Source: Cucumis sativus (Eukaryota; Streptophyta; Magnoliopsida; Cucurbitales; Cucurbitaceae). Taken from it: 64,000 nucleotides of DNA. The translations under genes were made by a program, and so were the position numbers. This document shows positions 36,817-50,469 of this stretch, piece after piece. The notes beneath the pieces are model-generated. The model saw only the letters and a list, made by a program, of their open reading frames with translations, ran no database searches and was not told the DNA's origin. Numbering within the stretch: position 1 is the first letter of the stretch; each line of letters begins with the position of its first letter. The stretch is from the NCBI RefSeq assembly GCF_000004075.3, contig NC_026655.2, positions 3,658,001-3,722,000 of the forward strand, given 5' to 3'.

Positions 36817-39777
36817 TATTGTTAATTTTCTCTCTAAGCTTAATTAATTCCTCAATAGAAAAGAGAAAACTCTCTTCCTTCCCATATATGTTATTGGAGC
36901 TCTGTCACTCTCATCCAACCAATAAAGCATCCATTGATGCTCCTAAATCCTATGCTAATAATTGTATCAATATTGATGTTTTATCTAGAAAGCTATGTTT
37001 AATGATATCCGATCTTTGGATATGAAGTGGAGAGTGATGGAGGTGGTTTGATGCTTCAAGAACAAATATTCAAAAGCAAAATGGATACATACATATAGAT
37101 ATATAATAATGGGAATGAATTATAATGCAAGAAATGATAAATGAGTCTGATGACACCACTTCATCTAATCATTTCATCAACATTGTCATTAATTAGTTTT
37201 AATCAAATCCTCTCTCTATATATCTTGTCTTTGATTAAAATTATCACATCTAAACAAAACTAAAGTTTGATTGTCTTCACTTGAAGTACTCACAAAAGAA
37301 AAACACCATTGATTGTGATTTCTAAAGTTGGAGAATTGAATATAGATGGTAAGAATTAAAGGTTTTATATAAGTTCTGGACCGATTTAAAGAGTCAAATT
37401 CAACATAAACGGATGTAGGAGAGGTCTGCTATTTAAAAAAAGAAAAGAAAATGAGAGAAAGTGTTCAAAGTTCCATGAAATGAAAGGATTGACATTATTG
37501 TCCTTTCACATTTCAATAATAATGTCTTTGGGACCTTAACGGGGGATTGGATTGCTCTTTTTGTAACCTCAATATGAAGCTATTAAATAACCATATTCAA
37601 TTGTCTTTTTCATATTTAACACTTCTTCTTATAAAAATTGTAATATATATAATACCAATTATTTAATTCATTAATGAAGTGTTAAGTATTTATTTATTAA
37701 TTGAAAAATATATATTTTTTCCTAAAATTTGTTTAAGAATTCAGTATTTCAAGAAAATATAGTTTGAAAAGTGAGAAATTGAGAATAAGAATAGGAATTT
37801 TAAAAAAGAAATGAACTCAGTATCTCAATCCAAAAGGGATAGTTATCTCAATTCAAAAGGGATAGTTACAAATTTAACCATCAGATGTAAAATAATTAAG
37901 TATATACCAACATCTTAAAAAAATTGTAAATATAGCAAAATTTTTCAAATTCTATCGATCATAAAAATCTATCGATATCGTAAATATTTGTAATTTTTTA
38001 AATATTATTATATCTTTCATTATTATCACTCGTTTGAAAATGATTGTTCTAAGCCCGATACAACCCAACGTGAACCGGCCCAGTACTTTTGGGCTTAACT
38101 TTGTTGAGGAATTTCAAATTTCATTTTTCTGATTTTTAGCATTTATTTAAATACTTTATTTTACTGAACATTGATAATCAATATATTTTTTGTTTTAAAA
38201 ACTCTATTTTCTCTAGTTCTCCATAATTTGTGCATGGGTAAGTACACAATACTAGAATAATGGAGAATGAAATTAGTATATTAATAATTAGAAGACAAAA
38301 CAATCCACTATCAAGGAACCATTCTCAAAGATATTATTTTGAAATTAAAGAAAAAGTACCAAGAAAAGATCAACAAAAAAATAAAGTTAACAAAATTAAT
38401 TGAAAAATTTGTAATGATCTAACAAAAATGTGGGTTTAGCTTTTATATTCAAGGTGAGCGCAAGAGAATAAAAAACTTTTTAACTTTTTAATCTTAGATG
38501 TTGGATTGATATTAGATGTTGGATGAGTTATATGAATTATGGTTGAGCGAAAGTGGGGAATAGAAAGTGTTGGGAATAAGTTTTGATATTTGAATAGAGA
38601 AATAAAGAAAAGATGATAAAGGGTTTAGTTGATAGGTAGAAGCTTTGTTTGAAGTAATAAAAAAATCCAAAAAAGTGGACATTAAAATCGGAGAGAAGGA
38701 AAGAAAAAGACAATATAAATGGTAACAAACAGTCTCCCTGTCCCTTCCAATGGAAGTTTTGTTCGTCTTTTTCCAATTCCTTTCTACTCTCTCTCTAAAT
38801 CTTCCTAGAAAAAATGGCCCATTTGCCCATTACCCTTCTTCTCTATCACTACCAGATCCAAATTTCTTATTCTTTTTTCTTTTTTTTCTTTTTTATCTGA
38901 TTTCCTTTTCCATCTAATTCTTCTTCACCCATTCCCCACCACTTTCCCCTGATTTCTCCTTCATGGGTCGTCTCTTTTTCTCCGTTTACCAGGTGATTCT
39001 TTCATCTTTTTGCTTTCTTTTCTTTATTTCATTGAATTTCCTTCGTGGGTTCTGTCGATTGAGCTCTGAGAGCTCTTCCCCTTTTCTCTAGAGTGGATTT
39101 CATTTCTGGAAATCTTCTTCTCCGCCTGTGACTCTGAGTGCCCAGATTTTGACATGGTTGACCTCATTTCTTCCCATTTCTTATGAAATATCTTAGCAAC
39201 TTTGTGTGTTGAACTTGTTTTTCTGCAGTCTTTGTCGTCTTCTTTATTTAAGTGCAAGTTGTTTAGGGAGAAGTTTTCATTTGTTCTTTGGTCCTTTTGT
39301 GTTCAGGTTCTTCAAGCTTTTAAGGTCATCGAGATGAATTTCATTCTATTAAATGGAGTTAACAGTGTCACTTCAATGTGAAATCTCGTTACCATTTTTG
39401 GGGGGAGCTCTGCCTGAGGTAGATTTTAAACTGATTAACTGTACTCGTCCCTTTTGTGGATTCGATCCTTGTGCAGACTCTTAACTTTTGCATATGATTC
39501 TTCTCAATTTATTATGCCTTACAAAATGTTATCATTGACTGTATATACCAAAAGTATAATGTTGGAATTTGAAATTATAAATGGTTTTGGTTGTAACTTA
39601 GAAAGTTTTAGCTGGAGTTGATCAAACCAAAGTATGCAGTTGAGATGTACTCAGTAAGTTAATTAGGTAATTCTGTTAAATTTTATCACGAGCCTACTTG
39701 TACCAATTAATTCTTGCTGTCCTTTTGTCCTCAGGTCCTAATCTGCCAGAATATCCGGTAAAGCTTTTGTGTTATTT
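36817..39777. other. Intergenic region and DUF863 leader
   Basis: From 36817 to about 38700 is AT-rich DNA with a 23-base tandem duplication at 37821-37866 and GGCCCA/TGGGCTT words near 38080-38096, which resemble TCP site II motifs. From about 38760 to 39777 is probably the leader of the DUF863 gene. It probably contains a leader intron 39419-39734, whose donor is GAG|GTAGAT and whose acceptor is TCCTCAG. A 15-codon upstream ORF starts at 39334. No separate gene is supported. Confidence 0.5.
37821..37866. repeat. 23-base tandem duplication
   Basis: Two adjacent copies of TATCTCAATCCAAAAGGGATAGT differ at a single base (C to T). It lies in intergenic DNA between the DUF538 and DUF863 genes. 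Confidence 0.85.
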
Positions 39778-42124
39778 ATGGAACTTCTTGGTATTGGAGC
39801 AAATATGCAGGGTTCTGGCAACTATCCAAATTTTTATTTCAGTAGGGATCTAAAAGGAGTTGTTGGTGGATGTATATGGCCTCAAATTAGTGAGGATAAA
39901 ATGCTGAATGGTGGACGTAACACCAAAAGTTTCTTATCACCATTGTCAGCTGGTCTGTATGTTGAATGTGGCCGAGAAGCACTAAAGCAGATAATGCTTA
40001 AGCAAGAAGCGATTTTTAGGGATCAGGTATATCCTTGGTATGCAATTTATCTTTTGGCTTGGAATCATTATGGAATCATGTATTATTATTAGCGAATCCT
40101 ACTATGTATTTGCAATTGTTTGCTTCTTTAGAAATCTGATATTCTTAATATTCGTAATTCTGAGCTTATAAATTCATCTGAAGTATTAATAATCTGTTCA
40201 GATTTATGAACTCCATCGCCTCTACAAAAGACAGAGGGAGTTTATAGCTGAGATGAAGAGGGAATCTCGTAAGCATGATATGTGCATCACTACAACTCAG
40301 TCTGATTTTTATAAGTCTCGGGTCTCTGCATTGTGTGCTCAGGATGCACGTAACTTCTCTGTATACAGTCAATTATTTATTTCAGGTGAAAAAACGACCT
40401 CATTACTTTCAAGGTTAGGGAAGAACACTCAAACAGGTTCTGACTCTCCTCTGAATGGAATGAGTTCTAAGAATCCTTATTATTCAGAATCTAAGACTAA
40501 GATTTTGAGGAAAGGGATGTTTGATCTTGAACTTCCAACTGACAGAAATTACTTGAATAGCCAAGATGAATTGACAAATGTGTCTGAGATGTCAAGCTGT
40601 CATCTCAAGAGAATGCCTGAGATTGTTCATATTAGTGATAGACAATTCAAGTATGATTCATTATTAAAGAAAACCAAGGTCTCGGTTGATTTAAATAATC
40701 CTCCTAACTCTGCCGAAGAATCGGCCTGTAGATCCATTGATTCAGTGAATGCTTCTGGCCACAGGGAGATCCTTTTCCATGATTTATATGGCAAAGCCAA
40801 TTCGAAGTTGTTTGGTTTCTCAGAGCAAGATAGCAATGGCAGAAGGAATGGACTCTCTACCAATGGCTATTCTGAACCAATTAGCTTTTATGACAGAAGC
40901 CAAAGATATCAACCCAACAAAGATATTGCAAATTCAAGTCTGTCATCATCCACTACATCTGTGACAAAATCTGCACAAGGCCCTATAGGACACCATATTT
41001 TAGATACCGAGAGTTCCAAAATGTTGGTAGAAAATGCAATGCTTGCTGAAGTTGATCTCTGTTGTGTTAAGAACTTGAGGCCTAGCTTTGGGTCTGATAG
41101 TGTCAGCCCTGTCGAAGGAAGCTTCTGTAACAGCTCCAAGTCTGAGATAGTGAAAGAAGAAGCTCGCCCATTGTTCAAGGCTTCTGCAAATTGGATGGAA
41201 GGTCAAATTGATCTCAACGTATGCATAAACGAAGAGTTTTTGGCAACACCTTGTTGCTCCACTGAAATGAAACTGGAGGTACCCGTGAGTCCAGGAAAGG
41301 AAAACCACTCTTCAACTCCAGGAGAGTTTGGTGATAACCGGGTGGAGTCACATTTTCTAGAGTCAGTTGGAATCGAAGATGATGGAAAATCGTTGGAGGA
41401 CCTCAGTACGATTGCAGCTGAAGCTTTGGTTTCTATTTCATCATCTGTGGCTCAAAATTATCATAAAATCACCGGTTGTTCGTCTGTTCAACCTTCATTT
41501 GAATCCTTATGCTGGCTTGCTGAAATAGTTTCTTCAATAGGAGCTGATCCAGAGAAGGATGAATTAGCCTTGAAATGCAAGGATACTGACTCAGAGGAGC
41601 TTTTGGCAGATTTCATGGATGAATTTGAGGTCATGACACTGAAGTTGAAAGAAATAGAAGAAAAAGGGTGTTCCTTGACAGCAAGTAACCACCAAGTGGA
41701 CGCATTAAAAAACGTTTCTTCACCTTCATGTCAACCAGGGAAGGGGCGTGCAAGGCGGGGTCAGCGCAAAAATTTCCAGACAGAAATTCTTCCAAGTCTT
41801 GCAACTTTGTCGAGGTATGAGGTTACAGAAGATATTCAGATGATTGGAGGCCTGATGGAAGTAGCAAGTTCTCATTCGATCGCCGGTGTAACGAAAACTA
41901 CATGTAGAGGTAGAATGACAGGGACGAGAGGGAAGAGACGGTTGTGTGATTCATCTTCAAAAACTACAGAGACTGTTATAAGGTCAACCACGGATCAAGT
42001 AAGCAGTGACAATGAACGAGAGAACAAAGAAAGAAAGGTAATAGTTTGGGGAAATATTACTCGGCGACGGAGAGGGCAGAGATATCCTGCTCGTAATAGA
42101 AAAATTATCTTAGGACAAGTATAG
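39778..42124 (+). CDS. DUF863 family protein
   Basis: Two coding exons, 39778-40026 and 40202-42124, give 723 residues. The start ATG (MELLGIGANMQGSGNYPNFY) is the first ATG after a likely leader intron. The exon junction falls inside the family's signature REALKQIMLKQEAIFRDQ|IYELHRLYKRQREFI, residues about 66-100, a short heptad-rich segment. Typical later pieces are INLNxxx-like VDLNNPPNSAEES, the motif QIDLNVCINEE, a DLSTIAAEALVSISS segment, and a C-terminal basic GRARRGQRKNFQTEILPSLATLSRYEV block followed by an RRRRGQRYPARN end. DUF863 is plant-specific and of unknown function; the LDLN-type motifs hint at EAR-like transcriptional repression, which is inference. It converges on the monooxygenase gene, 711 bases away. 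Confidence 0.93.
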
Positions 42125-42835
42125 TATAGTTGGACTTGTCTTGAGAAGTTACTTCAAATAATTATATGTTATGTGTAAATTATGCCGAGTTCTGTTCTAC
42201 ACTCCATCTTGAGTCGATTGTTTGTTCCATTTAATACAAAATTAAAGAAGGAAGCCACCATTCACCATGTACATTTAGACCATACTTTTGTAAAATAAAG
42301 TCATCTCATGCTGGTTTGGTTAATGAGTCATGGATTACAGCCAACTTATCTGGTCTCTTACAAATTAATTTCCTTTGCCTTTGAAGAACACATACACCAT
42401 GGAAACTGATCTGAGTTTAGTCATAGGTTTGAAGCCATCCGAGTTTATGTCATAGGTTTCATGGCTCCTTTAGATTGAATTAAACAATTTTTTATACTTA
42501 TTTAAACATTTAACAAAGTCGTATTTTACACTTAACACTTACAAAACTGAATTTTTCATAGTCTAATAAATTGGAAAAGAAAATCTTATCTTAAAGTAAC
42601 TTGAACATCAAAATTTATAACTAGACAAAAACCTTGATGGTATAACAAATACTAACAACAATGGCTGAATTATTTTGGAACACTACAAATTGAACAACAA
42701 AAAATGGAATACATAAACTTGGTGAAATGATATTTGATGCCCTCTTTCTTTTCATATTGTTTCTGTTCTCTACATGTGGAATTTTACTTGGCCACCCAAA
42801 AAGGCTTAGAAAGAAGGAACTGATTCTTGAAGCTT
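42125..42835. other. Facing 3' ends of DUF863 and monooxygenase genes
   Basis: About 700 bases hold both 3' UTRs. The sequence is AT-rich with no open frame of note. Natural antisense overlap between the two transcripts is possible. Confidence 0.45.
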
Positions 42836-45041
42836 TTACATGTGGTCCAAAGGAAAAACTTGAGCTTCAAGTTGAGTGAAATGAGGGCTTTGATAGGCCT
42901 CTTGAAGATCCTCATCGTCATCCATCGAATCTCGAAACGTTTCGAGATTGTTTGAGGAATTTATAATAGCTGTTACACACAGTTTCTTCCTCCATTCCTC
43001 CAAATGTGGAAATCCGACGTTATCCCCATACCTGTCACAATACTACGACATAAAGAAATCGGGTCAGATTGAAGAATCTAATTTGAGTACAAAATATTTG
43101 AAGTTTATGATTAGTTTCAATTGATCGTGATTGTTGCAAAAACACGAGTACCTCAAATTCAGCTAAATCATGTGTGTTATGCTTTGGGATGCCAGCAATA
43201 TCTTTCGAGTGATAAAACTGTTTGATGGATTGCATCATATCATCATATGATGGCAATGTCCTTTTCCCAGACAGCAGTTGAGCTATCCATATTGCTTGTG
43301 ATTCAAAGAAAGGGAAACCTATGAGCTGCACACAACAATCCTATATAATTACTTCAACTTTCTTTTTCTATATATTCTTTTAAGGGTTCCTACATCTTCA
43401 ATATTCCATTCTTCTACCCTACCAAACATTACATAATTGTATAGAAAGAAACATATGCAATAATACTTGCTAACAATCATTGCATATGTTGGAATATTTA
43501 TACCTAATAAAGTCAGTCAATAATACTCAACTACTTTAAACTGTTTTGAGTAATTAATTATCCAATAAATAACAACAACAAAAAAAACTATATTCACATC
43601 ATATAGAACCTAAAATATTTTATAAGGTATATATCATTAAGGGTATATTAATCTTTTGCCTTATAATACATAGCTTTCGCCTCTAAATTAAAAAGTACTC
43701 TACTGTTTCTTTTGGGTAAAAAATGCTCCAACTTATATACATCATTTCTTAAAATGGACACAAACTATTTGTACCATCAATCTCGAATTTAGAAGTTTGA
43801 TTCCTTCCGTTTAAGTAATTGTCCAAGAAAAGATGTGATGTTATTACCTTTCGTGGAATGCCTATAAATGAAAGTGAGGGAGCCAAGGAAGGGGGAAATG
43901 TATGCTCGTACAAAGGTCCCACTCGATCATCATCCACAACAACTATTCCTTTCGTGTCAAGAAATGGAAACGCATATGAATACCTACAATACAAAAAGAA
44001 TGATAATCTATACATGTCTTATCTATTGAGCTACATAAATTATTAATCATAACATTTGTTTGGTATTAAAAATAGAAAGGTTAATTAAATAATACCCACC
44101 CAGTGCAATATAAAATAGTATCAGCAACTATAGAAGATCCATCAACAAACACCACTCTCCCATCTTCTTCAAGAGATTCAATCTGCAAGCAAACTCAAAA
44201 ATCAGAGAGAGTAAATTTAATTTAATCAATTATGCATTAACTAAGTTTATAAACAATAAAAGCAAAGAAAATGATATAACCACCTGTGGCTGAAGGTGCA
44301 AGTTTTGATACTTTTGAATGACTTTGGATAAACCTTGAGTAACATTGTCTAAGAATTTTGTGCTTAAATGAATTTCCTTTGCCACTTCTATTAGATCTAG
44401 CGATATGTCTTGCCCACTTTGAGAGTTTCCCACCACCACCACTACCTGTTTGTTTAATCACAACACAAAAGATCAGTAAGACTTTGAGGCAATCCATCAG
44501 TAACACTTTCGACGACCCACAGTATGTCAGGAGTTCATATATTGAACTTATAATTAATTTAATATTCATTTTAGTTTTCGTATCTCAAAAAGTTACCATT
44601 TTATTCTATTCTATTCGTTTTTTTTTTCTTATCTTTAAAGTGTTCATAAATGAACATTTGTTAAAAGTTTAAGAGATAAAATAGTACATGAACCAAATCG
44701 AACATTTTAAGAGTAGAAAAATGAATTAAACCAAAGTAGACTGATGAAATAAAACCATATAATATAATAAATTTAATTTTACCTCATTGCAAAATGGATC
44801 AGGAACCCTATAAACATGACTATGAATTTGCTTTCTCTTCCATTTGTCCATTCCTTTAATTCCAACAGAAAAACAACAACACAAATTAAAAAGTTAGATA
44901 AATTATATATATATATGAAAAAGAAAAAGAACTATTAATACATATATATAGATAAATATATATACCTTTAATGGTAGGCAATCTAGGATGAGAATAATGT
45001 CCATTAGCAACAACAACAGCATCAAAAACTTCTTCAATCAG

Positions 45042-45081
<40 letters not shown>

Positions 45082-45632
45082 CCATTAATCTTCTTATGCT
45101 TAGACTTATAATCTCTACTTCTAACAACCCATTGAATATCACCAGCAACAATACTGTTTTTATTATGATCAATAACTCCCACGTATTCAACTCTAGTATT
45201 AAACCTTATAAGTTGATTCAAATCAAAACAACGACAAAAATCTTTCAAATACAAAAACAACTCATAATGGCCAGGAAACCTCCTAGAATCATGCCCAAAT
45301 TTCTTAGCAACAAAAGGAAAATCAGAGAAACCCATGATTTCTCTTGGAGAAGCAATCCTTAAAGAAGAATAAATACTGCTATGAACATTAAGGAATTTGG
45401 ATCTTCCTAAAGGATGTTCATTTTGTACATTTGGATCGTATAACCATTGGCCACCCACGTCGTCGTTTTGCTCAAAAACGATAACTTTGTGGCCTTCTTT
45501 TCTTAGCTCTCTGGCTGCTACCAAGCCTGAAGCTCCAGCTCCAATTACACAAACCTTCTTCATGTTTGTACTGTTCCTGAATAACTGATGATCATCAACT
45601 TTTACACCATTCTTTACTCTCTCTGAAACCAT
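42836..45632 (-). CDS. Flavin-containing monooxygenase (FMO GS-OX-like)
   Basis: Seven exons on the minus strand, 44966-45632, 44783-44853, 44284-44445, 44100-44182, 43848-43983, 43152-43325 and 42836-43042, give 499 residues. The FAD site GAGASG is at residues 31-36. The FMO-type segment spans [16 protein letters not shown] and the NADPH site is [13 protein letters not shown]. The enzyme uses FAD, NADPH and O2 to oxygenate soft nucleophiles. Arabidopsis GS-OX members S-oxygenate methylthioalkyl glucosinolates, but plants lacking those compounds also have relatives, so the substrate here is open. A (GAT)13 run encodes 13 Asp just before [19 protein letters not shown]. The tail (residues 432-499) is close to relatives. 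The start at 45632 is used; Met24 is an alternative because the FAD motif begins just after it. Confidence 0.94.
42928..42949. repeat. 22-base perfect palindrome in the last FMO exon
   Basis: The sequence from 42928 to 42949 is its own reverse complement, with an ACGT centre (AAACGTTT). It encodes part of the NNLETFRDS segment. Probably chance, or a protein-binding or hairpin element; nothing shows which. Confidence 0.8.
45042..45080. repeat. (ATC)13 microsatellite coding for poly-Asp
   Basis: Thirteen perfect ATC units on the plus strand, GAT on the coding strand, inside exon 1 of the monooxygenase. The run encodes 13 consecutive Asp residues and should be length-polymorphic in steps of one residue. 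It also creates a spurious poly-Ile frame on the plus strand. Confidence 0.95.
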
Positions 45633-48600
45633 TGCTTACGGTAATAGGGAGAGAGAGAGAGAGATAGTATGTAATATTATGTGAGTTTTTTTTTGGTGGG
45701 GAGAGATTGACAGAGAGATAGTGGGGTTTTATAGTGGAAATTTGGCCATGTGGGCAGCTTCTTTTTTCTTTTGAATTTTTTTTAATGGAAAACAAATCAA
45801 GACAACAAATCATTATTGATGTAGATGATTTAATCTTGAAACAAAGAGAACACAATTCAAGTTCAAAATTTATATACAATCCAAGTCCACCACAACAGTA
45901 CTGTTGTGTAGATGATTTAAAAATCTTTATATGTTGTTAGATAACAAATCAAGACTGAATGACATACTTAAACTGTTATATTATAAACTTAATCGAACTA
46001 CGTATATACGTACTAAAAATTTTCAATTATATGAAAAGATTAAATTAGCATATGTATAAGGAGAAGAAAGTTATTATAGATTGTTGTGGAAGAGAATTGA
46101 GTCCAAAGAAAAGGCAATAATGGTTGGGAATGGGGATGGTTTGCTAGGAAGGAGACACACATGACCCTTCAACAATCATGAAACTTAGTTTAATTTCGTT
46201 CTTCGTCCTGCTTCCATACACTTTTCAACTCCCATAACTTTAAGACTTCCCTTAGCTTTAAGTTATACTGACCGACCTTCGATAACAACCAATTATATCA
46301 CCCTATATAATATATATATATATAAATGTTACTTTTGATGATCATCATGTATATATATGTTCAGAAACTATTTTAAATTGTAATGTAATTGATTTAAGAT
46401 TGAAAAACTTACTATAAAAGTAGATTGAATATAATTAATTAGTATTAATCTGTTTAACATTGAAACAGTACTTCATTGATTTAAAAATAACCCTAGATCT
46501 TGGTGCACATTTTTTAAGGTGAAATTAGAAAGGAAGAAGAAGATCAAAGGTAGTGGGGATTACGTAGGATTGAGTAGCAATCAATGAGCAGCAATGCATG
46601 GGAACATATAATGCATAAACCCATCATTTTTTCTTTTACCGACCAAACCCTATTTCTAGATTTTCTCATTTTTCTTTGTTTTCCCCTACTTTATATATGA
46701 TATGATGTGTGTATCGATATAGACTTCGAGATTTATAGGGACGAAGAAGGATCGAACATTCCAACCTTTGAAACAAAACGTTAACTGATAGCATAGTTAT
46801 TATTAAGCTTAGTTTTCACTCTAACCTTTAGATTTGTCATTTGTGTTTATCTTCATTCAAATGTTATAAAATGTTCAAATATAAACATAAGGGTCTAATT
46901 TTAACATACATATAAATTGAAATACTCGATTTTTACAATTGAAAGTTTGAAAATATAATTGATTATAATCAAGTTGGGGGAAGAGAATGCCACTTCTTGA
47001 AGCTAAGGAAAAGAATAATATGAAAGGTCAAGAGATCAAATTCAACACAAACTAATTCCATATGATCATATCATTAATTATCTATTTTTTCAATCACAAA
47101 AATTAATTCCTTCTATAACTTTTTAGGTCAAATTCTCATTTTATAACTTTTCTTTTAATCTTCTTATATTCCCATTCTCTAACTTTGCTTCCAAAGCTGT
47201 TTTTGTTATGAATATATAAAATTATTGTAAAGATACATATATTGTTTGCCAACATGATTTTGATGGGGAGAAAATATATACACTTTTGAGTATCTTAAAT
47301 TTGATTTAGAGGATGCATTTGGGTCTATGTGGAATTTTCAATAATCAAAGTCCATTTCTTATTTTAATTTGAAAAACACTATTGTTAATTATAAGATTTT
47401 ACTATATTATGATTTTTATTAAAATATATGTTTTTATTTTTTTTGTTGCTTTCCCAAAATTTGTCTTAATCAACTTTATTGCACAATTTATTTCAAATCA
47501 ACTTTTTTTTTTTTAATAATTTACATTAAATCCATAAAGGTATGAATTTGGTGTTTAATTAAAATATAGTTTTTTTTACCACAACAATCATTGTTATTTC
47601 TATGAAACACACCTTCTCAAAAAAAAAAATCTATGAAAAATACTTAACAATGAATTAGGTAACCCACGTGAAAAACATACCTACATACAAAATATATAAT
47701 AATAAACGTAAATATAAGCCGTTCGAATATAATTAATGGTGAATGATTCGATCTTCGAACTAAAAAAATCATCCGTATTATTCATGTTCAATTCTTACCT
47801 AATCCAACTACCATATCTTTAGTTTATTTACACTCGACAAAATTAATTTTCTCATTTTTCATTCTATGTGTTTATAAATTATTATATATTTGTATTGGGA
47901 TTTGGTTGGATTGAAATAAATTAATCCATTAATTTGTAATGATTAGATAAAACAGAACTTAAGAATTGTATTAATATCATTATTACTTTTTGATAATTAT
48001 ACATATAATAAAATGTGTAGTAGTAGTTAAAGAAATATACACTAAGCTAAGTAAGTATAAGGAGTGAATTATCAATTACCCAAAAGAGTTATTTCCCATT
48101 TCAAAGGAAAGCTATTTATGGAAAATTAACTTACAAGACAGCTCTCATTATAATTCTAAACTATATATATCATAATTATAACACCCATATACTCACTACC
48201 ATAAACCCTAATTCTCACTTCTTCTTTTTTTTCTTTACACATGAGAGGTTCTTCCATTACTTTCAAATTAAACCCTAGTTTAGATAAGAAAAAACTAATA
48301 TGAATCACTCTTCGTATAACCCAATGAATATATGAGGTTAGAAGTTAATCCATTGATCTAACTCTAAATATCATTGAACTGCAAAACTAACATACGTGAT
48401 CGAATAAAAAGAACCGTAATCGAGAGGAAGAAGAAGAATGGAATTTGATTATTTATTTATTTATATATATATATGTATTGTGGTAATTAAGAAGAGTAAA
48501 TAAAAAGTTAATTAAATAGGGGCTTAAATGAAATTATATATTCAATTTATTTGCTTTCCAATTATCCCAAAAAGAAGAATCAAATCCTTTAAATAATTTA

Positions 48601-50469
48601 TTTTATATTAATTATATTTTTAAAAATAAAAATAGTTCATCATGTTTATAAAATTATATATAAAATAAATAAAAGGCAGCTACTTGTGGTTAATGGTGGG
48701 TGAAAAAGAGGGGAAAAAAAAGAAGAAATTAATTGTAATTTAATTTGGTTGTTGGGAAAAGAAAAAATGAACATATTTGATCCCTTAGAAGCAAAACACA
48801 AATTTGATTCAATTTTCTTCTCTTTAAGCTTAATTCACATAATATATATATATATATAGAAATTTAGAGAAATGAATGAATATGATAATTATAAAAGTAA
48901 TTGAACAAGAAACAACCAATTAAAATGAAGAATAATGAAGGATAGATATATACAATATATGATATATATACATATTGCCAATAATCATTCTGATCACTTT
49001 GGCTTCAAATCACTTCTTTACAAATTTCCCTTTACATAAATTATATGATTCTTGCTTTTGACCTTCTAGATTGTGTCTCAAGTCAAAAGTAGTTTTTCTT
49101 TTTTAAAATTTCAATATTAGTATATAGTACTAATATAAATGAAGAATATTAATTCATTTCAATGTTTTTACACATCATTTTTATACAAAACCTAAGTTTA
49201 TACCTTGACCCTTATGTGTTGTATGGTGAAGTTAAATGTTTGGTATTGTTTTGAATGAAAAGTTGGAAATAATAAGTTCGGTACCTTTACGTAGATTTAG
49301 GTGGAAATTTTCTACTGAAAAGAAAGGATAATTTATAATTTAGGGTTTAGGGTTTGATGCCTTATTCGTTGAAGTTTATGCTATAGTACGAGGTTTACGA
49401 GTTGTAGTTTTGGCTATGCAATTTATCATTAGTGGGCGGAGTCGAATAGCATGACAATGCGTATATTGACATTATGCAAAAGACATGTCAATGGGAGCGA
49501 AATGAACCGTGAAAGATGTTCAACTTATGTGGTATAATTAGAGATTCAGTTTCGTCACATTCGACAAGATTTCAAAATATAGTAGTTAATATTATAGTTT
49601 CGTAAGACAACAAATGAGATAATTCTCATTATTTATGAGATTACTTCTATTCGTTGGTTGGTCGAGACGGATTTACACGATATAATATCGTTGAATCTCA
49701 ACTTTGGGCCCATCATGGGATATGGCTTATTGGATCAATAAACTCTATCCATGCTGTTTGTATCATCAATCAACTCTTTTTCAATATCAAAATAGATCAA
49801 ACCTTCCCATTTGCTTTGATTTGATAGAAGAAGAATAAAGCTCTCAATAATTTCATTAAGAGATTATAATCTCGCCTAGAAAGGTCAATATTCGATATAC
49901 TTTTGGAACTCTTTCAGGAACAATTGTTTTTTAGAAAAATATTGTTAGTCTTTTGTATATGATAGTACTGTTTTATTACTTTATTTTATTTGCATTAAAC
50001 AAACTTTCTAAGTTTTTCATTTTGGTTCTGTCCCTGCTCTCTAAAGTTTCAAGTATATGAATATGAAACTTAGATGATTAGTATACAGTTATGATAATCT
50101 TTTGGTTAGTTAATTAAATTTGTCATCTTGATTAATCTCACCTCATTTTTTTTCATGCAAACCAACTGTTTGCGGAAATGACTAGGGAGTTTATGAAACC
50201 AAAAAATAAGTTGAAAAGAAAAATGGTGGTTTAATTTCAATGGGATTCTCGTTCGTCAAGTCCGATTAGTTATAACATATGCTCTAAATTGGAAGAGGGA
50301 GATTGTTTTGCTGCAACAAACGCGGGTTCTTTATAACGTTTCAGCTCTTTTCGTCAGAACCCCAAATCTTTTCTCCTATCTCTCTGCAGCAAGAAAATTA
50401 GAAGGACCCTTTTTTGGGTCTTCTCTTTTTTCTTTGCTTTTTGCCTTCTTGATCAACGCCTAAAATTAG
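45633..50469. other. AT-rich intergenic region, 4.8 kb, ending in a gene leader
   Basis: Promoter DNA of the monooxygenase and, at its right end (about 50340-50469), the first exon of the calmodulin-binding-protein transcript. The rest is AT-rich with a TA tract at 48842-48858, several AAACCCTA words (48207-48283) and a TTTAGGGTTTAGGG near 49340. No open frame over 70 codons is convincing. I see no gene. Confidence 0.5.

Noticed and set aside
44988-45362. 124-codon plus-strand frame with a poly-Ile run
   Set aside because: It is the antisense shadow of monooxygenase exon 1; the poly-Ile comes from the ATC microsatellite.
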